Source: Bacillota bacterium
Lineage (GTDB): Bacteria; Bacillota; Clostridia; Lachnospirales; Lachnospiraceae
Length of the DNA stretch: 64,000 nt
Assembly (NCBI GenBank): GCA_023390555.1
Contig: JAEWCQ010000018.1
Coordinates: 1-64,000, forward strand
Direction: 5' to 3'
This document shows positions 27,359 through 36,573 of this stretch, piece after piece. Both the position numbers and the translations under genes were made by a program. Numbering within the stretch: position 1 is the stretch's first letter; every line of letters begins with the position of its first letter. The notes beneath the pieces were generated by a model. It was not told the DNA's origin. It did not search any database and saw only the letters and a program-made list of their open reading frames with translations.

Positions 27359-29074
27359 ATGAAGATTCTTCTGACAGCAGTCAATGCAAAATATATACAT
27401 TCCAATCTGGCAATTTACAGTCTGCGGGCATACGCAGGCGCATACCGGGAGCAGATTGAACTCGCAGAATATACGATCAATCATAGAGAGGAATACATCT
27501 TAAGTGAGCTTTATAAGAAAAAGCCGGATGTACTCTGTTTTTCCTGCTATATCTGGAATATATCCCTGATCCGTCAGGTGGCGGAGGAATTTCATCAGTT
27601 GTGTCCGCAGGTCCCGATCTGGGTCGGCGGCCCGGAGGTCTCTTATGAGGCAGAGGCATTTTTAGAGGAGAATCCCTTTGTGACGGGGATTATGATCGGA
27701 GAAGGCGAAAAGATATTTGAAAACATCTGCGCATGCTACCTCCTGCAGCAGAAATCGCTGGAAGAGATTCCGGGAATCGCCTGGAGAAAAAACGGAGCTG
27801 TCTGCATCAATGGGCCGGAAGCTGTTCTGGATATGAGCACGATTCCGTTTGCGTATGAGGATATGAAGGACTTCGAAAATAAAATCATCTACTATGAGTC
27901 AAGCCGCGGCTGCCCGTTTCGCTGCAGCTACTGCCTTTCCTCTGTGGATAAAAAGCTGCGATTCCGGGACATCGGGCTGGTGAAAAAAGAATTGGAATTT
28001 TTGATAGAAAAAGAAGTGCCGCAGGTCAAATTTGTGGACAGAACCTTTAACTGTGACAAAGAACATGCAATGGCAATCTGGCAGTTTATCCAGGAGAAAG
28101 ATCGGGGAATTACAAATTTTCATTTTGAAATAGCGGCAGATTTGCTGACCGATGAGGAGATTGCATTTATTGCAGGACTGCGTCCGGGACTGATACAGCT
28201 GGAGATCGGGGTGCAGACGACAAACGATGCGACGATTACGGAAATTCATCGAACGATGAACTTAAGCCGTGTGGAGGAAGTGGTCCAAAAAATAAAGAAA
28301 CCGGGAAATGTGCACCAGCATCTGGATCTGATTGCAGGTCTTCCTTATGAGGATCTGACCACCTTTGCAAAGTCATTTGATGAGATTTATGCATGGAAGC
28401 CGCAGCAGCTTCAGCTTGGATTTCTGAAAGTACTGAAAGGTTCTTATATGCATGGACATACCGGTGAATATGAAGCAGTTTACACAAGCAGACCGCCTTA
28501 TGAAGTGCTTAAGACCAGATGGCTGAGCTACGAAGACGTATTGCATATCAAGCAGGCGGAAGAGATGCTGGAGGTTTATTATAACAGCACCCAGTTTGCA
28601 GTGACGGTACGACTGTTGGAGCGATGTTTTGAAAGTGCTTTTGAAATGTACCGGAGAATCGGTGCATATTATGAAGAGCAGGGTTACCACGCGATGAGTC
28701 ATTCGAGAAACCGTAGACTGGAGATCCTGCTGGAATTTGCGCAGACAGTGGATGAAGCGCACCTTCCGGCCTACCAGGAGGCAGCGGTCTATGATCTTTA
28801 CAGCAGGGAAAATGCAAAGAGCAGGCCGGGATTTGCAGGGGATTTACAGGAAATCAGGGATGTTACCAGAAAATACTGTGGCAGGGGAAAACTTTCTCAC
28901 GTGGAGCAGTTCTGGTATCTTCTTCCATTTACAGAAGAGGCAGAATACAATCTGGTTCGCCAGGAAGAGCCCTATTATATCCTGTTTGATTATGAGAAGC
29001 GGAGTCTGCTGGATCATCAGGCAGCAATGACGCGGATATCCTGGAAGGAAGCATGGAAGGAGAAACAAGGATGA
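27359..29074 (+). CDS. B12-binding radical SAM protein, DUF4080 family
   Basis: 571 residues. The N-terminal ~130 residues are a cobalamin-binding-like Rossmann domain (DVLCFSCYIWNISLIRQ, WVGGPEVSYE, IGEGEKIFENI). The radical SAM core has SRGCPFRCSYC (~184-194), the CxxxCxxC ligands of the 4Fe-4S cluster, then LEIGVQTT and HLDLIAGLPYED strands. The C-terminal ~200 residues are DUF4080. Substrate is unknown. Its stop overlaps the nth start (ATGA), a linkage that recurs in Clostridia. Confidence 0.9.
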   Translation: MKILLTAVNAKYIHSNLAIYSLRAYAGAYREQIELAEYTINHREEYILSELYKKKPDVLCFSCYIWNISLIRQVAEEFHQLCPQVPIWVGGPEVSYEAEAFLEENPFVTGIMIGEGEKIFENICACYLLQQKSLEEIPGIAWRKNGAVCINGPEAVLDMSTIPFAYEDMKDFENKIIYYESSRGCPFRCSYCLSSVDKKLRFRDIGLVKKELEFLIEKEVPQVKFVDRTFNCDKEHAMAIWQFIQEKDRGITNFHFEIAADLLTDEEIAFIAGLRPGLIQLEIGVQTTNDATITEIHRTMNLSRVEEVVQKIKKPGNVHQHLDLIAGLPYEDLTTFAKSFDEIYAWKPQQLQLGFLKVLKGSYMHGHTGEYEAVYTSRPPYEVLKTRWLSYEDVLHIKQAEEMLEVYYNSTQFAVTVRLLERCFESAFEMYRRIGAYYEEQGYHAMSHSRNRRLEILLEFAQTVDEAHLPAYQEAAVYDLYSRENAKSRPGFAGDLQEIRDVTRKYCGRGKLSHVEQFWYLLPFTEEAEYNLVRQEEPYYILFDYEKRSLLDHQAAMTRISWKEAWKEKQG

Positions 29075-29703
29075 CAAAAAGGACAAAAGAGATACTGAAC
29101 CGGCTGGATACCGCCTATGGGACGGACTATATCTGTTATCTGAACCATCAGAATGCGTGGCAGCTTCTGATTGCCGTGATTTTGAGTGCACAGTGTACGG
29201 ATGCCAGAGTTAACATCGTCACAAAGGATCTGTTTCAAAAGTACGACAGGCTGGAACAGTTTGCATATGCAGATTTAAAAGAACTCGAGGAGGATATCCG
29301 CTCTACGGGTTTCTACCATAACAAGGCAAAGAACATCATTGCCTGTGCCAGAAAACTTGTGGAAGAATATGGCGGAGAGGTGCCGCGCACAATAGAGGAA
29401 CTGACCGGTCTTGCCGGAGTCGGGCGAAAGACGGCAAATGTGATTCGCGGCAATGTTTATAACGATCCGAGTATCGTAGTCGATACACATGTGAAGCGCA
29501 TTTCCAAAAGACTCGGTTTGACAAAAGAGACAGACCCTGAGAAGATCGAATATGATCTGATGAAAGTCCTGCCGAAGGATCACTGGATTCTTTATAATAT
29601 ACAGATCATTACACTGGGCAGGAATATCTGTATTGCGCGCAGTCCGAAATGTGAACAGTGCTTTCTGCAGGATCTCTGCAATGCAAAAGATAAGAAAATC
29701 TGA
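29071..29703 (+). CDS. nth: Endonuclease III
   Basis: 210-residue DNA glycosylase/AP lyase for oxidised pyrimidines. The helix-hairpin-helix (LAGVGRKTANV) carries the catalytic lysine K120 and the active-site aspartate is D138 in VVDTHV, the same numbers as in E. coli Nth. The 4Fe-4S loop is CIARSPKCEQCFLQDLC (C-x6-C-x2-C-x5-C). Start ATG 29071 has AAGGAGAA; an in-frame ATG at 29053 is rejected because it lies before that site. Confidence 0.96.
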   Translation: MTKRTKEILNRLDTAYGTDYICYLNHQNAWQLLIAVILSAQCTDARVNIVTKDLFQKYDRLEQFAYADLKELEEDIRSTGFYHNKAKNIIACARKLVEEYGGEVPRTIEELTGLAGVGRKTANVIRGNVYNDPSIVVDTHVKRISKRLGLTKETDPEKIEYDLMKVLPKDHWILYNIQIITLGRNICIARSPKCEQCFLQDLCNAKDKKI

Positions 29704-29721
29704 TCCGGAGAAGAGAAAAAG

Positions 29722-30441
29722 ATGGATAATTATGTGGTCATTGACCTGGAAATGACAGGTTTGCATCCAAAACAGGATGCAATTATCGAAATCGGTGCCC
29801 TCCGGGTCCGGAATAAAAAAATAACAGAAGAACTTCGGGATTTTGTAAATCCCTCCAGAGCACTGTCGGAAAAGACAATTGAGCTGACCGGCATCACGCA
29901 GCTGATCGCGGAGCAGGGAATCACACAGGAGGAAGCGCTGACGCTTATGGTGGATTTTATCGGGGAAGATATTCTGGTGGGTCACAATATTCTGTTTGAT
30001 TACAGCTTTTTGAAACAGCTGGCAGTCAACCGGCGTACTTCTTTTGAAAAGAAAGCGGTGGATACGTTAAAACTGGCACGGAAGTTCCTGCCGGTTCCTG
30101 AGAAGAAATCGCTCGACAGTCTGTGTGAATATTATGGATTTGGAAGAAAGCAGGCACATCGCGCACTGGATGATGCGAAGGCTACGATGGAGCTGTACGA
30201 AATGCTGGAACGGGAATACCTTGCGGGAAACGAAAAAGATTTTGAGCCGAAAGACCTTCTGTACAGGCCAAAACGGCAGGTGCCGGCAACCCTGGTGCAA
30301 AAAAAGCACTTGAAAGAATTGCTGGATTATCATAAAATAAAGCTTGAACTTTCGCTTGAGACAATCACAAGAAGTGATGCTTCAAGAGCCATTGACCGGA
30401 TACTCTCCGTGTATGGAAGGATTCCCGGAGACAGGAAATGA
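29722..30441 (+). CDS. DnaQ-like DEDDh 3'-5' exonuclease
   Basis: 239 residues. Exo I is VVIDLEMTGL (D and E ligands, ~5-14), Exo II is VGHNILFDYSFL (~88-99), and Exo III is QAHRALDDAKATMELY (~146-161) with the general-base histidine. The C-terminal ~60 residues (LVQKKHLKELLDYHKIKLE to RILSVYGRI) are an extra alpha domain found in clostridial members. It resembles the PolIII epsilon subunit, but stand-alone copies act as DNA or RNA trimming enzymes. 19 bases after nth, likely one operon. Confidence 0.9.
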   Translation: MDNYVVIDLEMTGLHPKQDAIIEIGALRVRNKKITEELRDFVNPSRALSEKTIELTGITQLIAEQGITQEEALTLMVDFIGEDILVGHNILFDYSFLKQLAVNRRTSFEKKAVDTLKLARKFLPVPEKKSLDSLCEYYGFGRKQAHRALDDAKATMELYEMLEREYLAGNEKDFEPKDLLYRPKRQVPATLVQKKHLKELLDYHKIKLELSLETITRSDASRAIDRILSVYGRIPGDRK

Positions 30442-30517
30442 CAGACTGGATACGGCAGGGCAGATTCAGGGTTGGCAATTGTTGGACTTAGCAAAAAAGA
30501 TGATTCGAGGTAAAAAG

Positions 30518-30625
30518 ATGATTAATTTTAATAATTCGAAAAAGAAGCGTATATTTGCGGGCGTAATTGTGATTATACTTGTAGGAACTATGGTTTTATC
30601 ACTGGTAGTTTCTGCCTTTGTATAG
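30518..30625 (+). CDS. Very small single-span membrane protein
   Basis: 35 residues: a basic start (NNSKKKR) and one hydrophobic helix (FAGVIVIILVGTMVLSLVV). GAGG lies 7 bases before ATG 30518. The pattern (short basic N-terminus, one helix, no tail) recalls small anchor peptides such as Prli42 in Listeria, but no stressosome is known here and the likeness is only in composition. Conservation in relatives would settle whether it is real. Confidence 0.6.
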   Translation: MINFNNSKKKRIFAGVIVIILVGTMVLSLVVSAFV

Positions 30626-30703
30626 GCATTAACTGCCGCTGCACACATGTCATAATATACAGAAAAGAAAATTTTCACCGAAATATATTAGTGGATATTC
30701 ACC

Positions 30704-30731
30704 TTGAAAAACAAAGTAGTTATGATAAAAT
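30704..30731 (+). promoter_or_regulatory. Promoter of the vanW-like gene
   Basis: TTGAAA, 16-base spacer, TAAAAT, about 70 bases before the start. A small hairpin (GCCTG with CAGGC-type pairing, 30764-30782) lies in the leader. Confidence 0.6.
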
Positions 30732-30800
30732 AGCAGATAAGTAAAAACAGATCAAAGGCAGTGCCTGTCGGGAAGGCAGGCTGGTAGGAGAGATATTATT

Positions 30801-32447
30801 ATGAAGAAATGGAAAAAGATTCTTCCCATCGTGGTATTTGCGCTTATTTTTGTTGTAGCTGCAGGTGCCGCCGGAACTGCAAAGGCGGAAGAAGCTGATA
30901 CAAATACAATCCCGGACAAGGTCTATATCGGTGATATTTCCGTTGGCGGAATGACAGCGGATGAGGCGATGCAGGCTGTTCAGGCTAGTGTAGATGCAAT
31001 GATGGGAACACAGATGACCTTATCCGCAGGAGAGAAGCAGGTAGCGGTAACAGCGAAAGATCTCGGTGTGGAATGGGCGAACACAAATGTAGTGGAAGAA
31101 GCATTGAACGTCGGAAAATACGGGAATTTGATTGAGCGTTACAAAGCCAAAAAAGACCTTGAGAATGACGACAAGGTTTTTCCAATTGAATACAGTGTGG
31201 ATGAGCAGACAGCAACAGCCTGTCTGGAGCAGAATGTTTCCGCGCTCAGTCAGGAAGCGGTAAACAACGGACTAAAGCGGGAAAACGGAGCATTTGTCTT
31301 TGTGGAAGGACAGGAAGGGATTGCGGTTGATACGAGTGCGTCGGTTGCGGCTATTGAGACGTATTTTACCGATAACTGGAACGGACAGTCCGGAACGATT
31401 GCACTTACGGCGAATGTTGTGGAACCGGAAGGATCGAAAGAGGATTTGGAAAAGGTTCAGGATGTACTGGGCGCTTTTTCTACCGATTTCAGTGATTCAG
31501 CAGCAGGACGGGTGGCGAATGTAAAAAATGCAACAAGCCTGATTGACGGAACCGTCTTATATCCGGGAGAGGAATTTTCCGTATATAATGCAATCGGACC
31601 TTTGGATGCTGATAATGGCTATGAGCTTGCCGGCTCCTACGAGAACGGCACAACGGTTGACTCTTATGGCGGCGGTGTGTGCCAGGTGTCAACGACTCTG
31701 TACAATGCAGTGATCCGCGCGGAGCTTGAGATTACGGAGCGCTATGCGCATTCTATGCTTGTAACCTATGTACAGCCGTCAATGGATGCAGCGATTGCAG
31801 GAACTTATAAGAATTTAAAATTTAAGAATACAACGGATGCACCGATTTATATCGAAGGATATACAAGCGGGAAGATTCTTTACTTTAACATATTCGGAGA
31901 TGAGACCAGAGATCCAAACCGTAAAGTGACATTTGAAAGTGAGACAGTCAGTGAAGAAGCACCGACCACCCAGATCGTCGGAACGGCCGATCCGATCGGA
32001 GCTGTAACGGTTACACAGAAGTCACACACCGGAAAAACAGCCAGATTGTGGAAGATTGTAACGGTAAATGGTGTGGAAGAAAGCCGGGAGATTTTTAATA
32101 ACAGCAGATATAAAGCTTCACCAAAGATTATTTCCGTAGGTACGGCATCCGATAATGCCGATGCAGTTGCTGCTATTAATGCGGCAATAGCGACACAGGA
32201 TGAAGCAACAGTTTCTACTGCAGCAGCTCAATGGTGCACAGATGCAATTGCTGCAAGGCAGGCGCAGGCAGCAGCAGACGCTGCAGCTGCAGCACAGGCG
32301 GCGGCAGAAGCATCCGTTGTGGATGACGGCTCATCCGATGCGCAGCAGGATTCGTCTTCGGATACCGGCAAGAAAGATGACTCATCTCAAAAAGATGACA
32401 CGTCAGATGACACTTCGAAAAATTCAGATGATTCTTCTGCACAATAG
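30801..32447 (+). CDS. VanW family surface protein with PG-binding and G5 domains
   Basis: 548 residues. Signal peptide (MKKWKK, hydrophobic to ~30, cleaved near TAKA). Residues ~40-215 are a peptidoglycan-binding type 4 region (YIGDISVGGMTADEA). The VanW domain (~235-370) has FSVYNAIGPLDADNGY and GGGVCQVSTTLYNAV. A G5 domain (~385-455, TVTQKSHTGKTARLWKIV) follows. The tail is low complexity: Ala/Gln-rich then Asp/Ser-rich (DDSSQKDDTSDD). VanW was first seen in a vancomycin cluster, but single copies like this act in cell envelope assembly in an unknown way. No anchor motif. Confidence 0.92.
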   Translation: MKKWKKILPIVVFALIFVVAAGAAGTAKAEEADTNTIPDKVYIGDISVGGMTADEAMQAVQASVDAMMGTQMTLSAGEKQVAVTAKDLGVEWANTNVVEEALNVGKYGNLIERYKAKKDLENDDKVFPIEYSVDEQTATACLEQNVSALSQEAVNNGLKRENGAFVFVEGQEGIAVDTSASVAAIETYFTDNWNGQSGTIALTANVVEPEGSKEDLEKVQDVLGAFSTDFSDSAAGRVANVKNATSLIDGTVLYPGEEFSVYNAIGPLDADNGYELAGSYENGTTVDSYGGGVCQVSTTLYNAVIRAELEITERYAHSMLVTYVQPSMDAAIAGTYKNLKFKNTTDAPIYIEGYTSGKILYFNIFGDETRDPNRKVTFESETVSEEAPTTQIVGTADPIGAVTVTQKSHTGKTARLWKIVTVNGVEESREIFNNSRYKASPKIISVGTASDNADAVAAINAAIATQDEATVSTAAAQWCTDAIAARQAQAAADAAAAAQAAAEASVVDDGSSDAQQDSSSDTGKKDDSSQKDDTSDDTSKNSDDSSAQ

Positions 32448-32466
32448 AAGGAGATACTCGTGCCAA

Positions 32467-32493
32467 AAGGCTGCCTCAGGATGAGACAGCCTT
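32467..32493 (+). terminator. Hairpin after vanW-like gene
   Basis: AAGGCTGCCTCA pairs with TGAGACAGCCTT (one mismatch) across 3 bases. There is no strong T tract, so it may be a weak terminator or an RNA-stabilising hairpin. Confidence 0.55.
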
Positions 32494-32526
32494 AAACTGT
32501 AAATAAACAAAGCGAAGGGGATCGCG

Positions 32527-33513
32527 ATGAAAATTGGGAAAATACCGGAGAACGTATTGAAACGTTCCGTCATCAGACAGCTGCATACGAAAAGAGAGGA
32601 AGTCCTTCTGGGTGCGTCCGTAGGAGAAGACTGTGCGGCACTTTCCCTTGCGGAGGATGAAGTTTTTGTTATGTCAACCGACCCGATTACCGGAACGATA
32701 CAGGATATTGGAATGCTGTCGATTGTGATTACGACAAATGACCTGGCGAGTGCCGGTGCGGAACCGGTAGGACTTATGCTTACGATCCTGCTCCCGGAGA
32801 GCTTTGAGGAAACGGGACTCAAGGAACTGATGCAGCAGCTGGAACAGGCGGCGGCAGAGGCAAATGTCCAGATTATGGGCGGGCATACCGAGGTGACAGC
32901 TGCGGTGAATCAGCCGATTGTGACCGTCTGTGGTGTCGGCAAGGCAAAAAAAGGTCAGCTTGTGACGACCGGCGGCGCGCGGGCAGGAATGGATATTATT
33001 GTGACAAAATGGATCGGACTGGAAGGTACCTCGATTCTGGCGAAAGAAAAGGAAGAGGAATTGAGAACGCGTTATTCCGGGAGTTTTCTTGATAAGGCGA
33101 AAGATTTTGACATCCATTTATCCGTGATGAAGGAGGCCGCTGCTGCCGTGAAGTCTGGCGTTGGAGCGATGCACGATGTGACAGAGGGCGGCATATTCGG
33201 AGCACTCTGGGAGATGGCGGAAGCCTCCGGCGTTGGACTGGAAATCGACCTTAAGAAGATTCCTGTTCTGCAGGAAACAGTGGAAATCTGTGAATTTTTT
33301 GAAATAAATCCATATGAGCTGATGTCGAGCGGATGTATGCTCATGGCTGCGGCAGACGGTAATACGCTGGTAAGGGAAATTGAACGAGCGGGTGTGAAAG
33401 CCACCATGATTGGCAGAGCAACGACCGGAAATGACCGTGTTCTGTTGAATGAGGAGGAACGCAGATTTTTAGAACCGCCGAAGACGGATGAATTGTATAA
33501 GGTAATCAAATAA
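32527..33513 (+). CDS. AIR synthase-related (PurM/HypE-fold) protein
   Basis: 328 residues with a PurM N domain (VGEDCAALSLAEDEVFVMSTDPITG, ~34-58; NDLASAGAEPVGLMLTILLP, ~75-94; IMGGHTEV) and C domain (MHDVTEGGIFGALWEMAEASG, ~218-238). These ATP-binding proteins activate amide, formyl or carbamoyl groups. It is not PurM or ThiL by its motifs and is closest to stand-alone HypE-like proteins, yet no hydrogenase genes are near. Forms an operon with Lrp and aminotransferase genes. Confidence 0.82.
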   Translation: MKIGKIPENVLKRSVIRQLHTKREEVLLGASVGEDCAALSLAEDEVFVMSTDPITGTIQDIGMLSIVITTNDLASAGAEPVGLMLTILLPESFEETGLKELMQQLEQAAAEANVQIMGGHTEVTAAVNQPIVTVCGVGKAKKGQLVTTGGARAGMDIIVTKWIGLEGTSILAKEKEEELRTRYSGSFLDKAKDFDIHLSVMKEAAAAVKSGVGAMHDVTEGGIFGALWEMAEASGVGLEIDLKKIPVLQETVEICEFFEINPYELMSSGCMLMAAADGNTLVREIERAGVKATMIGRATTGNDRVLLNEEERRFLEPPKTDELYKVIK

Positions 33514-33535
33514 GCAGAAAGCTGGAGGGATGAAG

Positions 33536-34018
33536 ATGCGTGAAAAGATATTGACCTTTATTGAAAAGAACAGCAGAGTCGATGTGAAGGAACTTGCCAT
33601 CGTACTTGGCGTGGATGAAGCTTCTATTTTAAATGAGCTGGAAGCGATGGAGGCAGAACATATTATTTGCGGATATCATACATTAATTGACTGGGATAAG
33701 GCAGGCGTAGAGAAAGTATCTGCTCTGATTGAGGTGCGTGTAACACCGCAGCGCGGTATGGGCTTTGACAAGGTGGCAGAGAGAATCTATAACTATCCGG
33801 AGGTGAATTCTGTTTACCTCATATCCGGAAGCTTTGATCTTATGGTAACGTTAGAGGGCAAAACATTACGTGAGGTATCACAATTTGTATCGGATAAACT
33901 GTCTACGCAGGATTCCATCCTCAGTACGAAAACGAACTTTATATTGAAAAAGTATAAGGATCACGGGACCGTAATGGCTGTACCTGCAAAAGATGAAAGG
34001 ATACTGATGACACCATGA
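33536..34018 (+). CDS. Lrp/AsnC family regulator
   Basis: 160 residues. Winged-helix DNA-binding part (NSRVDVKELAIVLGVDEASILNELEAME, ~10-38) and a RAM/AsnC ligand domain (VSALIEVRVTPQRGMGFDKVAERIY; VYLISGSFDLMV). Start chosen at 33536, six bases after GGAGGG; ATG 33530 abuts that site. It overlaps the aminotransferase gene by ATGA, so it likely senses an amino acid and controls this pair. Confidence 0.9.
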   Translation: MREKILTFIEKNSRVDVKELAIVLGVDEASILNELEAMEAEHIICGYHTLIDWDKAGVEKVSALIEVRVTPQRGMGFDKVAERIYNYPEVNSVYLISGSFDLMVTLEGKTLREVSQFVSDKLSTQDSILSTKTNFILKKYKDHGTVMAVPAKDERILMTP

Positions 34019-35187
34019 GAGATCCATTATCCAAAACAATTGTAGGGATTGAACCGTCCGGAATCCGTAAATTTTTTGATATTGTCAGTGAAATGAAGGA
34101 TGCAATTTCACTGGGTGTGGGAGAACCGGATTTTGATACGCCTTGGCATATCCGTGATGAAGGAATCTATTCACTGGAAAAGGGAAGAACCTTCTATACG
34201 TCCAATGCGGGACTGAAAGAATTAAAGGTAGAGATTGCGAAATACATCAAGCGCCACTGCCATATCGATTACGATTATAATCATGAAATTCTTGTAACTG
34301 TCGGCGGCAGCGAGGCAATTGATATTGCGATGCGTGCAATGCTCGACCCTGGAGATGAAGTGCTGATTCCTCAGCCGAGTTATGTTTCCTATGTTCCTTG
34401 TGCGATTTTGGCAAATGGAACACCGGTAATCATTGAATTGAAAGAGGAAAATGAATTCCGTCTCACAAGAGAAGAACTTGAGGCGGCAATCACGCCCAAA
34501 ACAAAGCTTCTGGTCATGCCGTTTCCGAACAATCCAACCGGTGCGATCATGGAAAGAAAAGATCTGGAAGCGATAGCCGAATTGGTAATCGAGCATGATT
34601 TATATGTTTTGAGTGACGAAATTTATTCGGGACTGACCTATCAGGAGGAACATGTGTCGATTGCATCTCTTCCGGGTATGCAGGAACGTACCATACTGAT
34701 CAATGGATTTTCCAAATCACACGCAATGACCGGTTGGCGGCTTGGATATGTATGCGGGCCGGAGTTGATCATAGAGCAGATGCTGAAAATCCATCAGTTT
34801 GCAATTATGTGTGCACCTACCAATTCGCAGTATGCGGCAGTGGATGCATTGAAAAACGGGGATGAAGATGTGGCACATATGCGGGATGAATATAACGGAA
34901 GAAGACGGTATCTGGTACACCGTTTTCGGGAGATGGGTCTGCAGTGTTTTGAACCGTATGGCGCTTTTTATATGTTTCCGTGTATCCGTGAATTTGGTAT
35001 GACGTCGGAAGAATTTGCAACAGAATTTTTAAAGGCGGAAAAAGTGGCAGTTGTACCGGGAACTGCTTTTGGGGCCTGCGGCGAAGGGTTTTTAAGAATT
35101 TCCTATGCTTACTCACTGGACAACCTGAAAAAGGCACTGGACCGTATGGAGCGATTTATTACAAGACTGCGTGAAGAAAAGAAATAG
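34015..35187 (+). CDS. PLP aminotransferase class I (aspartate/aromatic type)
   Basis: 390 residues of the fold-type I AAT family. Motifs: SLGVGEPDFDTPWHIR (~33), NPTGAIMER (~170), SDEIYSGL (~200, PLP-binding Asp and Tyr) and SKSHAMTGWRLGY (~235), in which the lysine forms the Schiff base. A C-terminal arginine for carboxylate binding lies in FLRISYAY (~360). Substrate cannot be fixed by eye; the Lrp partner suggests amino acid metabolism. Start overlaps Lrp stop. Confidence 0.9.
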   Translation: MRDPLSKTIVGIEPSGIRKFFDIVSEMKDAISLGVGEPDFDTPWHIRDEGIYSLEKGRTFYTSNAGLKELKVEIAKYIKRHCHIDYDYNHEILVTVGGSEAIDIAMRAMLDPGDEVLIPQPSYVSYVPCAILANGTPVIIELKEENEFRLTREELEAAITPKTKLLVMPFPNNPTGAIMERKDLEAIAELVIEHDLYVLSDEIYSGLTYQEEHVSIASLPGMQERTILINGFSKSHAMTGWRLGYVCGPELIIEQMLKIHQFAIMCAPTNSQYAAVDALKNGDEDVAHMRDEYNGRRRYLVHRFREMGLQCFEPYGAFYMFPCIREFGMTSEEFATEFLKAEKVAVVPGTAFGACGEGFLRISYAYSLDNLKKALDRMERFITRLREEKK

Positions 35188-35199
35188 AAGGTGGATGAA

Positions 35200-35697
35200 G
35201 TGGCAGAGCTGAACATCGTATTATTTGAGCCGGAGATACCGGCAAATACAGGAAATATCGGAAGGACGTGTGTTGCAACCGGCACACGTCTTCATCTGAT
35301 TGAACCATTGGGCTTTCAGCTCAATGAAAAGGCAATCCGTCGCTCCGGAATGGACTATTGGAAAGATCTGGATGTGACGACTTATGTGAACTATGAGGAA
35401 TTTCTGGAGAAGAATCCCGGAGCCAAGATTTATATGGCGACAACAAAGGGAAAACATGTGTATTCGGATGTTGCCTATGAACCGGACTGCTATATTATGT
35501 TTGGGAAAGAAAGCGCCGGAATACCGGAAGAAATCCTGATTCAGCATCCGGAGGACTGTGTGCGGATACCGATGATTGGTGAGACAAGATCCCTGAATCT
35601 TTCGAATTCCGTTGCGATTGTATTGTATGAGGCACTGCGCCAGAATCAGTTTGATCACATGAAGCTGGAGGGTGAGCTGCATCATTTGCACTGGTAG
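35200..35697 (+). CDS. trmL: tRNA (cytidine/uridine-34 2'-O)-methyltransferase TrmL
   Basis: 165-residue SPOUT (knotted) methyltransferase that modifies the wobble base of tRNA-Leu. Motifs: EPEIPANTGNIGRTC (N-terminal), IMFGKESAGIPEE (~103-115), IPMIGETRSLNLSNSVAIVLYEALR (the trefoil knot and SAM site). The GTG at 35200 is chosen because AAGGTGG lies upstream with proper spacing; the GTG at 35191 has no such site. Confidence 0.93.
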   Translation: MAELNIVLFEPEIPANTGNIGRTCVATGTRLHLIEPLGFQLNEKAIRRSGMDYWKDLDVTTYVNYEEFLEKNPGAKIYMATTKGKHVYSDVAYEPDCYIMFGKESAGIPEEILIQHPEDCVRIPMIGETRSLNLSNSVAIVLYEALRQNQFDHMKLEGELHHLHW

Positions 35698-35718
35698 AGA
35701 TGGGACGAAAGGAACAGC

Positions 35719-36573
35719 ATGGGAATTATTAAAGCAAGAAAATTAGTACATGAGTATATCAGACGGGATGAAGAGGGAAATGTGGAATCCATACAGACCG
35801 CGCTGGACCGGGTGGATCTAGATGTTCATGCCGGAGAATTTATTGCGATTTTGGGGCATAACGGTTCCGGGAAATCCACACTGGCAAAGCATATCAATGC
35901 AATTTTGGAACCAAGTGAGGGCAGTCTCTGGGTAGACGGCTATGATGTTTCGGAGGAAGCCAATATTTGGAATGTACGTCAGACTGCGGGAATGGTGTTT
36001 CAGAATCCGGATAACCAGATTATAGCAAGCGTAGTGGAAGAAGATGTGGGTTTTGGTCCGGAAAACATCGGGGTTCCGACCGAAGAGATCTGGAAACGTG
36101 TCGAAGACAGCCTGAAAGCGGTCGGTATGTTAAAATACAGAAACCATTCGCCGAATAAACTTTCCGGCGGTCAGAAGCAGCGTGTTGCAATTGCGGGCGT
36201 TATGGCAATGCAGCCGAAATGCATTGTATTGGATGAACCAACGGCGATGCTCGATCCGAATGGCCGGAAGGAAGTCTTAAGGGCAGTCCACCAGTTGAAC
36301 AGGGAAAAGAGTGTTACCATTATTCTGATTACGCATTATATGGAAGAAGTCGTGGACGCAGATCGTGTATACGTGATGGACAGTGGGCATGTTGTCATGC
36401 AGGGAACACCAAGAGATGTTTTTTCTCAGGTGGAATCCCTGAAAGAATACAGACTGGATGTACCGCAGATCACACTTCTGGCGCATGAACTCAGGCAGGC
36501 CGGTCTTGACATTCCGGCAGGGATACTGACAAGACAGGAACTTACGGAGGCATTGATTCGCATATGTCAATAA
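35719..36573 (+). CDS. ecfA1: Energy-coupling factor transporter ATPase EcfA1
   Basis: 284-residue ATPase of group II ECF vitamin/metal transporters. Walker A GHNGSGKST (~47), Q-loop VFQNPDNQI, signature LSGGQKQR (~147), Walker B CIVLDEPTAMLDP (~167), H-loop ITHYMEE. C-terminal dimerisation region contacts EcfA2. Overlaps the next gene by 10 bases. Supplies energy to several substrate-binding S proteins encoded elsewhere. Confidence 0.95.
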   Translation: MGIIKARKLVHEYIRRDEEGNVESIQTALDRVDLDVHAGEFIAILGHNGSGKSTLAKHINAILEPSEGSLWVDGYDVSEEANIWNVRQTAGMVFQNPDNQIIASVVEEDVGFGPENIGVPTEEIWKRVEDSLKAVGMLKYRNHSPNKLSGGQKQRVAIAGVMAMQPKCIVLDEPTAMLDPNGRKEVLRAVHQLNREKSVTIILITHYMEEVVDADRVYVMDSGHVVMQGTPRDVFSQVESLKEYRLDVPQITLLAHELRQAGLDIPAGILTRQELTEALIRICQ

